DNA of 64,000 bases. It comes from Allofournierella massiliensis (lineage in GTDB: Bacteria; Bacillota; Clostridia; Oscillospirales; Ruminococcaceae). The notes under the pieces are model-generated. The model saw only the letters and a list, made by a program, of their open reading frames with translations, had not been told where the DNA came from and did not search any database. The DNA lies in assembly GCF_004345265.1 (NCBI RefSeq), contig NZ_SLUM01000015.1, positions 38,981 through 102,980 on the forward strand. Reading direction: 5' to 3'. Each line of letters starts with the position of its first letter. The stretch's first letter is position 1. This document shows positions 49,422 through 57,237 of this stretch, piece after piece. A program made the translations under genes and the position numbers.

Positions 49422-50113
49422 GCAAAATCACCTGGAAGGGCAGCGTGCTGCTTGGCCCCATCCCCCCGGTGCTGGTCAGCTGCGGTACACCGGAGGCCCC
49501 CAATGTGTTCACCGTGGCCTGGGCGGGCATCGTGAACACCCATCCGCCCCGGGTCTCCATTGCGGTGCGGCCCAGCCGCCACAGCTACGGCTTGATTCAG
49601 CAAAGCGGCGAGTTCGTGATCAATCTGCCCACCACCGCTCTGGCCCGCGCCGTGGACTGGTGCGGGGTGAAAAGCGGCCGGGACGTGAACAAATTTGAGG
49701 CCATGGGCCTGACCGCCCTGCCCGCCAGCCAGGTGGGCTGCCCTCTGGTGGGGGAAAGCCCGGTGAATCTGGAATGTAAAGTGTTCCAGCAGATTCCCCT
49801 CGGCACCCATGACCTGTTTCTGGCTGATGTGGTGGCCGTGAACGTGAGCGAGGAGCTGCTGGACGCCGCGGGCAAGCTGCATCTGGAACGGGCGGGCCTG
49901 CTGGCCTACGCCCACGGTCAGTATTACAGCCTGGGCGAAGAGATGGGCACCTTCGGCTGGAGCGTGCGCAAAAAGCAGCCCCCGGCCCGAAAGGGCCCGG
50001 CGCCGAAAAAGCCCGCCTTTGCAAAGACAGCGCCCCACAAATCTGACCGGGCAAAGCGCGGCCCCGCCCCCAAAAAGGCAGGCCAGGCGCCCCGCCGCCC
50101 CAAAAAGAAATAA
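49418..50113 (+). CDS. flavin reductase family protein with Lys/Pro-rich tail (231 aa)
   Basis: Residues about 1-180 form an FMN-binding split barrel: PIPPVLVSCGTPEAPNVFTVAW, PPRVSIAVRPSRHSYGLI, GEFVINLPTT, GLTALPASQVGCPLVGESP and an LGTHDLFLADVV strand. From about residue 184 to the end it turns into an extremely basic, Lys/Pro/Ala-rich tail (KKQPPARKGPAPKKP and similar units). Core members of the family end near residue 190. The ATG overlaps the stop of the GtrB-like gene (ATGA). The tail may bind RNA, anionic polymers or the membrane; this is inference. Confidence 0.82.
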   Translation: MSKITWKGSVLLGPIPPVLVSCGTPEAPNVFTVAWAGIVNTHPPRVSIAVRPSRHSYGLIQQSGEFVINLPTTALARAVDWCGVKSGRDVNKFEAMGLTALPASQVGCPLVGESPVNLECKVFQQIPLGTHDLFLADVVAVNVSEELLDAAGKLHLERAGLLAYAHGQYYSLGEEMGTFGWSVRKKQPPARKGPAPKKPAFAKTAPHKSDRAKRGPAPKKAGQAPRRPKKK

Positions 50114-50125
50114 ATCACTGCAAAG

Positions 50126-50171
50126 CAAAAGCCGCCGGTTTCCCCTTTCACTGGGAAAACCGGCGGCTTTT
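50126..50171. terminator. bidirectional terminator between convergent operons
   Basis: AAAAGCCGCCGGTTT with CCC, and the complementary arm ending AAACCGGCGGCTTTT, lie between the flavin reductase and GNAT genes. Confidence 0.88.
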
Positions 50172-50175
50172 CGTC

Positions 50176-50448
50176 TTACTTATCCAGCAGGTCCGCTTCT
50201 TCGGGGTGCTTTTCGAACCACTTGGCGGCATAGCTGCAGCTGGTGCGAGCCTTGCGGCCGCTGGCCCGCAGCTGGGCCACGCACTGTTCCATCAGCTGGC
50301 CGGCCATGCCCTGGCCCCGCAGCTCCTCACCCACGAAGGTATGGTCGATGTCCACCACACCGGGTGCCACCTGGGGGAAGGTGATCCGGGCCAGCTCCCG
50401 GGTCTCGTCGCCATAAACGATGCTGTTTTCGTTGATCTTGAATTCCAT
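50176..50448 (-). CDS. YjdJ-like GNAT N-acetyltransferase (90 aa)
   Basis: Small single-domain acetyltransferase of COG2388 type. The core is IDHTFVGEELRGQGMAGQLM (residues about 34-53), the pyrophosphate-binding R-G-x-G-x-A turn, followed by an RTSCSYAAKWFEKHPE segment typical of the group. At about 90 aa it has the usual length. Substrate unknown. It is the last gene before the terminator in the leftward glycan operon direction, 47 bp after the zinc-ribbon gene, so it may be a rider. Confidence 0.82.
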   Translation of the reverse strand: MEFKINENSIVYGDETRELARITFPQVAPGVVDIDHTFVGEELRGQGMAGQLMEQCVAQLRASGRKARTSCSYAAKWFEKHPEEADLLDK

Positions 50449-50495
50449 AGAAGTACACCTCTTTTTTGGGGTATTTTCTGCCGGTCAAAAACCGG

Positions 50496-50750
50496 TCAGT
50501 CGTCAAATTCCACAGTGCGGCCGCAGCGGATGCAGCCGCCCTTGCCCTTCCAGCGGGGCAGAACGCCGGGATAGCCGCAGTGGGGGCAGCGCAGCCCGAA
50601 CCGCTTGACCATCCAGGCGGCCACCACCGCCGCCAGCCCCAGTTCAAACACCGTGAACTGGCTCATGCAGCCGCCGGCGATCACAAGCGCCATGCCGCCC
50701 CAGAAGGCCAGAATGGCGAACCGCGCCCTGCGGCGCGAAAGCTTTTTCAT
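50496..50750 (-). CDS. small membrane protein with zinc ribbon (84 aa)
   Basis: A basic N-terminus, then two hydrophobic segments (about residues 10-29 and 34-48), and a C-terminal four-cysteine ribbon: LRCPHCGYPGVLPR and GGCIRCGRTVEF. Not recognised beyond this layout. It starts 16 bp after the glycosyltransferase stop. The function is unknown; metal binding at the inner face of the membrane is likely. Confidence 0.65.
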   Translation of the reverse strand: MKKLSRRRARFAILAFWGGMALVIAGGCMSQFTVFELGLAAVVAAWMVKRFGLRCPHCGYPGVLPRWKGKGGCIRCGRTVEFDD

Positions 50751-50766
50751 TGCGTTTTCCTCTCTT

Positions 50767-52611
50767 TTACAGAGCGCTCTGCGGATCCTTCAGGTTCCGC
50801 AGGTCGGCACTTTCGGAAAAATCCTCCCGGTCCAGCGTCAGGCTCGGGTTGTAATAGGGATCGTGGGTCAGGCCGTAGCGGGTGAACCGGTCGGTCAGGC
50901 GCTTCTGCTCCTGGGCGAACCGTTCCTTTTTCGCCTTGTCCTTTTCGTCGCTGCCCCGGCTCTTGCTCTCGTAGTGGTACAGCCGGGCATAGGGGGTCCA
51001 GATGATCCGATAGCCCGCATCCCGCACACGCAGGCAGAAATCCACATCGTTGAAGGCCACGGTGAAGCCCTCGTCCAGGCCGCCCATCTCGTCGTACACC
51101 TCGCTGCGCACCAACAGGCAGGCAGCGGTGACAGCGGAGAAGTCCTGCACGGTGGCCAGACGGAACATATAGCCGCTGCCGCCGGCCTTTTTGTACTTGT
51201 GACTGTGGCCCGCATAGCCGCCCAGACCGGTGATGATGCCCGCGTGCTGGATGGTATCGTCCGGATAATAGAGCATGGCCCCGCAGATGGCCGCGCCGGG
51301 GCGGCTGGCCTGCATGAGCATCTCGGTGAGCCACTGACCGTCGATGATCTCCACGTCGTTGTTCAAAAGCAGCAGATACTCGCCCTTTGCAAATTTGCGG
51401 CCGAAGTTGTTGATGGCAGAGAAGTTAAACCCGCCCTCAAACTTCACCACCTGCAGGTTGGCAAAGCGCTCCTTCGCCTTTTCGTAGTAATCGAAGGTAG
51501 CGGGATCGGTGGAGTTGTTCTCGATCACGATCACCTCGAACCGCTGCCAGCTGGTTTTTGCATAGATGGAGGCAAGGCACTTTTCCAGATCATCGGTATG
51601 GTCCTTATTGGGGATCAGAATGCTCACCAGCGGCTCGCCGGGGATGACCCAGTCCACCTTGTAGGTGCTGGGGAAGATGCCGTCCTTCACCTCGCCCTGC
51701 TGGCCGGTGCGCTGCAGATGGTCCGCAATGGCCTTTTTTGCCGCCTTGGCCACATAGGGCTTGGCCGCCACGCCGCCGCTGGTGCTGGCCGCGTGCACAC
51801 GCCAGTAGTAAAGCACCTGGGGAATGTGGCAGATCTGGCCCGGCTCCAGCCGCTCCAGCAGCCGCAGGAACAGGTCATGATCCTGACTGCCATCACATTC
51901 CGGCCGCTCGCCGCCCACCGCCAGAAATTCCGACCGGCGGAACACCGCCAGATGGCAGATGTAGTTGCAGCAGAGCAGGTAATCCGGGGCGTAGTCCGGC
52001 TTGAAGTGCCCCACCGTAGGTTTCTCGATCTTTTTGGTGAACAGGGCCTCATCGCTGTACAGAAAGGCCGCGCCGGTCTCGGCAATGGCCTTCTGCACCG
52101 TATAAATGGCGTGAGGGGCCAGCACGTCGTCGTGGTCCGCCAGCGCCAGATATTCCCCGGTGGCCAGCGCCGCCGCGTGGTTGGTGTTGTGGCTGATGCC
52201 CTTGTTCTCAATTGCCTTGTAGCGGATGCGGCTGCCCGCCTTTTCGGCGGCGGCATCCACCAGTTTTTTCACCGCCGGGCGGTGCGCCTCGTCCGAGGCG
52301 TCCGCCAGACACAGCTCCCAGCCGGGGCTGGTCTGGTTCAGCACGCTGTCCAGCAATTGGCGCAGAAAAGGCTCCGGCGTATTGTACAGGGGCACGCAGA
52401 TGGAAATCACCGGCCCGGGTGCGCCCTGCGCGCACTCCTTGCGCTGGGCTTCCAGCACCTGCTTTTTTGGCAGGTAGCGGGCCTTTTTGCCGAAAAAGCG
52501 CCGCTTGATAAATCCAGCAGCCCGGCGCAGCACCGGACCCGGGCCCTCTTCCTTCAGCACCTGAAGGGTGTAGCCCATCAGCTCTTTGATGCGTTTCAGT
52601 TTCAGATTCAA
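50767..52611 (-). CDS. double-domain family 2 glycosyltransferase A (614 aa)
   Basis: Two GT-A domains in one chain. Domain 1 (about residues 68-300): ISICVPLYNTPEPFLRQLL, LADASDEAH, LADHDDVLAP (DXD) and DGSQDHDLFLRLLE. Domain 2 (about 325-590): VSILIPNKDHTDDLEKCL, VIENNSTDP, LLLNNDVEI, and AFNDVDFCLRV. The N-terminus is helical and basic. Such double transferases elongate rhamnan or similar chains in ABC-exported polysaccharides. The start is TTG at 52611 after GAGGAA. It is 47 bp from a paralogue with the same order of motifs. Confidence 0.85.
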   Translation of the reverse strand: MNLKLKRIKELMGYTLQVLKEEGPGPVLRRAAGFIKRRFFGKKARYLPKKQVLEAQRKECAQGAPGPVISICVPLYNTPEPFLRQLLDSVLNQTSPGWELCLADASDEAHRPAVKKLVDAAAEKAGSRIRYKAIENKGISHNTNHAAALATGEYLALADHDDVLAPHAIYTVQKAIAETGAAFLYSDEALFTKKIEKPTVGHFKPDYAPDYLLCCNYICHLAVFRRSEFLAVGGERPECDGSQDHDLFLRLLERLEPGQICHIPQVLYYWRVHAASTSGGVAAKPYVAKAAKKAIADHLQRTGQQGEVKDGIFPSTYKVDWVIPGEPLVSILIPNKDHTDDLEKCLASIYAKTSWQRFEVIVIENNSTDPATFDYYEKAKERFANLQVVKFEGGFNFSAINNFGRKFAKGEYLLLLNNDVEIIDGQWLTEMLMQASRPGAAICGAMLYYPDDTIQHAGIITGLGGYAGHSHKYKKAGGSGYMFRLATVQDFSAVTAACLLVRSEVYDEMGGLDEGFTVAFNDVDFCLRVRDAGYRIIWTPYARLYHYESKSRGSDEKDKAKKERFAQEQKRLTDRFTRYGLTHDPYYNPSLTLDREDFSESADLRNLKDPQSAL

Positions 52612-52657
52612 TGGGGGTTCCTCTTCTCCGATTGATTTGGGTGCTGTCTGCGCGACC

Positions 52658-54535
52658 TTATTTCAGACCGTAATTTTCAAACAGCAGGTTGAAATGCCGG
52701 TTGTAGTAGGGATCTCCCTTCTGGATGAGGGGGGTGTATTTTTCAATGAAGTTTGCCTTTTCCCGCTCGTAGCGTTTGGCGTTCTCGCTCAAAGTATCCA
52801 GCCCGCGGCTCTTGCTTTCGTGGTGATAGGCCTCGGCAAAGGGGGTGAATACGTTCAGGAGGCCCTGCTGCCAGAGCTTCAGGCACAGGTCGATGTCGTT
52901 GTAAGCCACGGCGAATTTTTCCTCGTCCAGCCCGCCGCAGGCATCGTACAGGTCGGCCTTCACCATCAGGCAGGCGCCGGTCACCGCCATCAGATCCTGC
53001 GGGGTGGCCAGCCGGTACAAATCGCCCGCCGAAGCTCTGGGGTGGCTCTTGTGGCTGTGGCCGGCGGTGCCGTTGATGCCAAGGAACACACCGGCATGCT
53101 GGATGGTATCGTCCGGGAAGTAGAGCTTCGCGCCCACGCAGCCCACGTCCGGCCGCTGGCTGTACATGAGCATCTCGGCCAGAAAGCCCTCGCTGAGCAG
53201 CTCCACGTCGTTGTTCAAAAGCAGCAGCTGCTCGCCCTTGGCAAATTTGCGGCCGAAGTTGTTGATGGCGGAGAAATTGAATCCTCCCTCGTACTGCACC
53301 ACCTGCAGATTCGCAAACTGCTGCTTTGCCTTCTTGTAATATGCGAAGGTGGCCGAGTCGGTGGAATTGTTCTCGATCACAATCACCTCGAACCGGTCGT
53401 AGCCCGCATATTTGTACAGGCTTTCCAGACAGCGGGACAGATCCTCCACATGGTCCTTGTTGGGGATCATGATGCTGATGAGAGGGGTTCCGGTGAGCTC
53501 ATAACGCACCCGGTAAGCGCCGGGGCAGCCCGGAATGCGGGTCGCTTCGCCCGCAAGGCCTACCCGCTTCAGGTGGTCGTTGAGCGCCCGCTCGCCCGCC
53601 GCCAGTGCGTAGGGCTTCGCGTCCATGGAGGAGGCGGTGGAGGCAGCGTGGCTGCGCCAGATGTAAAGCGCATAGGGAATGTGCACGATCTTTTTTGCCT
53701 TTTCGGTGAGCCGCAGAATCAGCTCGAAGTCCTGACTGCCGTCGTATTCCGCCCGCTCGCCGCCGCCGGTGGCCTCAAACAGGCCCCGGGAGAATGCCGC
53801 CAGATGGGTAATGTAGTTGCAGCCCCGCAGATAGTCCGGCTCAAAATCCGGCTTGAAGTGGTAATCCACCAGATGCTTTAAATCCGCGCTGAGCACGATC
53901 TCGTCGGAGTAGACGAAATCCGCGCCCTCCACGGCGGCCTTCGCCACCTCGTACAGGGCGTTGCGGTAAAGCACGTCGTCGTGATCCAAAAGGGTGAGCC
54001 AGTCGCCGGTTGCCAGCGCAAAGCCCTGATTGGTGTTGCCGGCAATGCCCTGATTTTCCGCCAGCTTTTTGTAGGTGATGCGGCTGTCCTTCGCGGCATA
54101 GCGCCGGGCCACGGCCCCCACCTGAGCATGAGCCTCGTCCGAGGCGTCGGCCAGCACCAGCTGCCAGTTCGGGTAGCTCTGGCCGGTCACGCTCTCGATC
54201 ATCTGCTTCAAGAAGGGCAGCGGGGTGTTGTACAGCGGTACCACCACGCTGATCTTCGGCCCGCCGGGCACACCCTCGGCCCGCTGGCGCTTGAGCATCC
54301 GGCGGGTGGGCAGATCCGCCCGGTACTGCCAGGTGTCCCGATGCAGCGCCAGATTCACCCGGAAGCTGATCTCCCGCCACAGGGCCTGGCCGCCCTCTTC
54401 CCTTGCCACCCGGGCGCACCAGCCGGCAAGCTGCTTCACATGGGCCGGGTCCAGCAGGCGCTTTGCCATGCCGCCCACACTGTCCTTTTGGGCAACGTCC
54501 GCGGGCAGGGGCTGGTTGTTTTTCTCGTTTGCCAT
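52658..54535 (-). CDS. double-domain family 2 glycosyltransferase B (625 aa)
   Basis: Paralogue of the neighbouring transferase. Domain 1 (about residues 95-330): ISVVVPLYNTPLPFLKQMI, LADASDEAHAQV, LLDHDDVLYRN and DGSQDFELILRL. Domain 2 (about 350-600): ISIMIPNKDHVEDLSRCL, VIENNSTDS, LLLNNDVELL and AYNDIDLCLKL. Stretches such as NFSAINNFGRKFAKGE are identical in both proteins. I start at the ATG at 54535 (AAAAGGA upstream); one three codons earlier sits too close to that site. The two likely add different or alternating sugars to the exported chain. Confidence 0.85.
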   Translation of the reverse strand: MANEKNNQPLPADVAQKDSVGGMAKRLLDPAHVKQLAGWCARVAREEGGQALWREISFRVNLALHRDTWQYRADLPTRRMLKRQRAEGVPGGPKISVVVPLYNTPLPFLKQMIESVTGQSYPNWQLVLADASDEAHAQVGAVARRYAAKDSRITYKKLAENQGIAGNTNQGFALATGDWLTLLDHDDVLYRNALYEVAKAAVEGADFVYSDEIVLSADLKHLVDYHFKPDFEPDYLRGCNYITHLAAFSRGLFEATGGGERAEYDGSQDFELILRLTEKAKKIVHIPYALYIWRSHAASTASSMDAKPYALAAGERALNDHLKRVGLAGEATRIPGCPGAYRVRYELTGTPLISIMIPNKDHVEDLSRCLESLYKYAGYDRFEVIVIENNSTDSATFAYYKKAKQQFANLQVVQYEGGFNFSAINNFGRKFAKGEQLLLLNNDVELLSEGFLAEMLMYSQRPDVGCVGAKLYFPDDTIQHAGVFLGINGTAGHSHKSHPRASAGDLYRLATPQDLMAVTGACLMVKADLYDACGGLDEEKFAVAYNDIDLCLKLWQQGLLNVFTPFAEAYHHESKSRGLDTLSENAKRYEREKANFIEKYTPLIQKGDPYYNRHFNLLFENYGLK

Positions 54536-54609
54536 CTTGCACATTCCTTTTGAAAACAGCCAAGGCCAGGCGCGTGGCTGATCACCCCGCGCTGCCTTGG
54601 CTGTGTGTT

Positions 54610-55362
54610 TTAAATCTTATCGTTTTCCCGGGTGGTCTGCTTGTAGGCTTCGCAGACCTCTTCGGTGGGGCCGTTCATCTTGATGCGGCCGTGCTCCAGC
54701 CAGGCAACCTTGTTGCACATGCGCTCGATCTGCTCGATGGAGTGGCTCACCAGAATCACGGTGGTGCCGCCGCTCATCAGCTTCTGCATGCGCTGCTCGC
54801 ACTTTTCCTGGAACAGGAAGTCGCCCACCGCCAGAATTTCGTCGGCAATGAGTACGTCCGGCTTGGTGATGGTTGCCACCGCAAAGGCCAGGCGGGCCAC
54901 CATACCGCTGGAATAGTTCTTCAGCGGCACGTCCAGAAAGTCCCGCAGCTCGCTGAATTCCACAATCTCCTCAAAATGAGCGTCGATGTATTTGGGGCTG
55001 AAGCCCAGAACGGTACCGTTCAGGTAGATGTTCTCCCGGGCGGTCAGGTCCATGTCAAAGCCCGCGCCCAGCTCGATCAGGGGCGCCACGGTGCCACGCA
55101 CCTTGCAGCTGCCGCTGCTGGGCTTGTACACGCCGGAGATGACCTTCAGCAGGGTGGATTTGCCGCTGCCGTTCAGGCCGATCAGGCCGTAAAAATCGCC
55201 GGGCTGCACCGTAAGGCTCACGTCCTTCAGGGCAAAGAACTCGTCGAAGCGCAGCTTGCCCTTGACCAGCTGCAGAAAATACTCCTTCAGGCTCTCGCTC
55301 TTTTCCTTGGCCAGGTTGAAGCGCATGGAAACGTTATTGACTTCAATGATAGGCTGCTGCAA
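54610..55362 (-). CDS. polysaccharide/teichoic acid ABC exporter ATPase (Wzt/TagH-like, 250 aa)
   Basis: ATPase of the RfbE/KpsT/TagH group. Walker A GLNGSGKST (about residues 61-69), an ELGAGFDMDLTARENIY segment diagnostic of glycan exporters, signature YSSGMVARLAFA, Walker B VLIADEILAVGD and switch His in LVSHSIEQ. At 250 aa it lacks a C-terminal carbohydrate-binding domain, so it is of the KpsT type, not the Wzt(O9a) type. The start is TTG behind AAGGAGG, 14 bp after the permease. Confidence 0.92.
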   Translation of the reverse strand: MQQPIIEVNNVSMRFNLAKEKSESLKEYFLQLVKGKLRFDEFFALKDVSLTVQPGDFYGLIGLNGSGKSTLLKVISGVYKPSSGSCKVRGTVAPLIELGAGFDMDLTARENIYLNGTVLGFSPKYIDAHFEEIVEFSELRDFLDVPLKNYSSGMVARLAFAVATITKPDVLIADEILAVGDFLFQEKCEQRMQKLMSGGTTVILVSHSIEQIERMCNKVAWLEHGRIKMNGPTEEVCEAYKQTTRENDKI

Positions 55363-55376
55363 TTTCCCGCGCCTCC

Positions 55377-56171
55377 TTACATATACAGAACAAATTTGTC
55401 CTGGGTCTTTTTGAACACCAGCAGACCCAGTGCCAGCATAACCAGCGCCCACGCGCCGCAGATCAGGATCTGCTCGCCGCTCAGCAGCTGACCGTACATT
55501 ACGGTATCACGGAAAGCGGTGATGTACTGGTACAGGGGATTCAGGGCGATCACGCCCTCCAGCAGGGCATTGCCGAACTGTTCGGGGGTGTAGAAGATGG
55601 CGGAAAACCACATGAGGATGGTGGTGAACACCTCCCACAGATGGATCACATCCCGGAAGAACACCGCCATGGCGGCCAGAATCATACCAATGCCCAGGCT
55701 GAATACCGCCAGCATAAGCAGCGGGTACAGCCCCAACAGAATGGTGGGATACAGCCGCGCCCGTGTAATAATCATTACGATGATCAGAGCGATGAAGCTG
55801 AACAGACAGTTCACCAGACCAAAGCAGATCTTCTGCAGCGGAAAGATGTATTTGGGAATATACACCTTGCGCAGCAGCATGGCGTTGTTCATCACGCTGG
55901 ACATGGCCATGGTGGTGGACTCGCGGAAGAAGTTGAACAGCAGCTGGCCGATCACCAGATAGACTGCGAAGTTTTCGATGCCTTCGCCCCGCATGCCCGC
56001 CATCAGTGTGTTGAAGATTACAAACATCACCGCACACATCATCAGCGGGTTGAGCACGCTCCAGGCAACGCCCAGCACACTGCGGCGGTATTTCAGCTTG
56101 AAATCACGGCTGATCAGATTGTAAAGCAGGTAGCGGTAGCGCAAAAAGTCCTGCACATAAAGTTTCAGCAT
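55377..56171 (-). CDS. polysaccharide/teichoic acid ABC exporter permease (Wzm/TagG-like, 264 aa)
   Basis: ABC-2 type permease with six TM segments and the family N-terminal helix (LISRDFKLKYRRSVLGVAWSVLNPLMM) that reaches the ATPase. FRESTTMAMSSVMNNAMLLRKVYIP and LNPLYQYITAFRDTVMYG are conserved segments of TagG/RfbA proteins. It exports the lipid-linked polymer built by the two transferases. The ATG follows AAGGGAG, 12 bp after rmlC. Confidence 0.92.
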   Translation of the reverse strand: MLKLYVQDFLRYRYLLYNLISRDFKLKYRRSVLGVAWSVLNPLMMCAVMFVIFNTLMAGMRGEGIENFAVYLVIGQLLFNFFRESTTMAMSSVMNNAMLLRKVYIPKYIFPLQKICFGLVNCLFSFIALIIVMIITRARLYPTILLGLYPLLMLAVFSLGIGMILAAMAVFFRDVIHLWEVFTTILMWFSAIFYTPEQFGNALLEGVIALNPLYQYITAFRDTVMYGQLLSGEQILICGAWALVMLALGLLVFKKTQDKFVLYM

Positions 56172-56183
56172 ACCGGCGCTCCC

Positions 56184-56750
56184 TTACCACTTATTGAAAT
56201 AATCGAAGGTCTGGGCTGCAAAGGGCTCATGTTTTTTGTCCTTTTCGCTCAGCAGATACTCACAGCCGCAGTCCGGCCATTCCACGTTCACGGTGGGATC
56301 GTTGTAGGGAATACCACCCTCAGCGGTGGGGTCGTAATAATCGGTGCACTTGTAGCAGAACTCGGCCTCGTCGCTCAGCACCAGAAAGCCGTGGGCAAAG
56401 CCCTTGGGCACATAGAACTGCTTTTTGTTCTCCTCGCTCAGGGTCACGCCCACCCATTTGCCGAAGGTGGCGCTGTTTGGGCGGCAGTCCACCGCCACGT
56501 CAAACACCTCGCCTTTGGTCACGCGAACCAGCTTGCCCTGGGTGTGCTCCTTCTGGAAGTGCAGCCCACGCAGCACGCCCCGGCTGGATTTGGACTGGTT
56601 GTCCTGCACAAACTCGTCGGTGATGCCGGCGGCGGCGAACTCTTCCTTCTGGAAGGTCTCCATAAAATAGCCGCGGGCGTCACCGAACACGGTGGGCTCG
56701 ATCACCAGCACACCGGGCAGCCCGGTTTCAACAAACGTAAACTTCCCCAT
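56184..56750 (-). CDS. rmlC: dTDP-4-dehydrorhamnose 3,5-epimerase RmlC
   Basis: Cupin epimerase of 188 aa. GVLVIEPTVFGDARGYFMET, QDNQSKSSRGVLRGLHFQ (with the catalytic His in LRGLHF), VFDVAVDCRPNS, FYVPKGFAHGFLVLSD and FCYKCTDYYDP are in the standard order. It acts on dTDP-4-keto-6-deoxyglucose on the way to dTDP-L-rhamnose. rmlA, rmlB and rmlD are not in the window. The ATG follows AAGGAG. Confidence 0.95.
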   Translation of the reverse strand: MGKFTFVETGLPGVLVIEPTVFGDARGYFMETFQKEEFAAAGITDEFVQDNQSKSSRGVLRGLHFQKEHTQGKLVRVTKGEVFDVAVDCRPNSATFGKWVGVTLSEENKKQFYVPKGFAHGFLVLSDEAEFCYKCTDYYDPTAEGGIPYNDPTVNVEWPDCGCEYLLSEKDKKHEPFAAQTFDYFNKW

Positions 56751-56780
56751 TTTCGTATGTCTCCTTCGTTTGACTTTTGA

Positions 56781-57224
56781 TCAGTCGCGCTCCGATTCGC
56801 CTTCGCGGGCCATCTCGGCCCGGAACGCCTCGTAGTCGCGGATGTATTCCTCTCCATCGTAGTGTTCGCTGCACAGAACCAGCAGCACACTGTCCGGCGA
56901 AAAATCATACATATCCTTCCACACCATGCGGGGGATGTAGATACCGGTGTTGGGCTGATCCAGATGATACACCTGCTCGCGGCCCAGACCGTCGTCCACC
57001 CGGACCTTGCTTTTGCCTGCCACGTTCACCAGAACAAATTCGGTGTTCCGGTTGGCATGCTGGCCGCGCATCACGGTGGCATCACTGCCATAGATGTAGA
57101 ACACACGCTGGATGGCGAAGGGAACATCCTGTTCGCCTTCCACCACGATCAGGCTGCCCCGCTCGTCGCCCAGGTCACCGAAGCGAAGCAGCTTCACCTT
57201 ATCGTAATTTTTATTTTGTTTCAT
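56781..57224 (-). CDS. fdtA: dTDP-4-keto-6-deoxyhexose 3,4-ketoisomerase (FdtA/QdtA-like)
   Basis: 147-aa cupin of the WxcM C-terminal family. FGDLGDERGSLIVVEGEQDVP opens it, and the isomerase core has RVFYIYG, RGQHANRNTEFVLVNVAG with active-site His, GIYIPRMVWKDMYDF and VLLVLCSEHYD. These enzymes move the keto group from C4 to C3 of dTDP-4-keto-6-deoxyglucose, giving substrate for a 3-aminotransferase, which is encoded next door. FdtA (galacto) versus QdtA (gluco) cannot be told by eye. Confidence 0.88.
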   Translation of the reverse strand: MKQNKNYDKVKLLRFGDLGDERGSLIVVEGEQDVPFAIQRVFYIYGSDATVMRGQHANRNTEFVLVNVAGKSKVRVDDGLGREQVYHLDQPNTGIYIPRMVWKDMYDFSPDSVLLVLCSEHYDGEEYIRDYEAFRAEMAREGESERD

Positions 57225-57237
57225 CGGCTGATATTCC

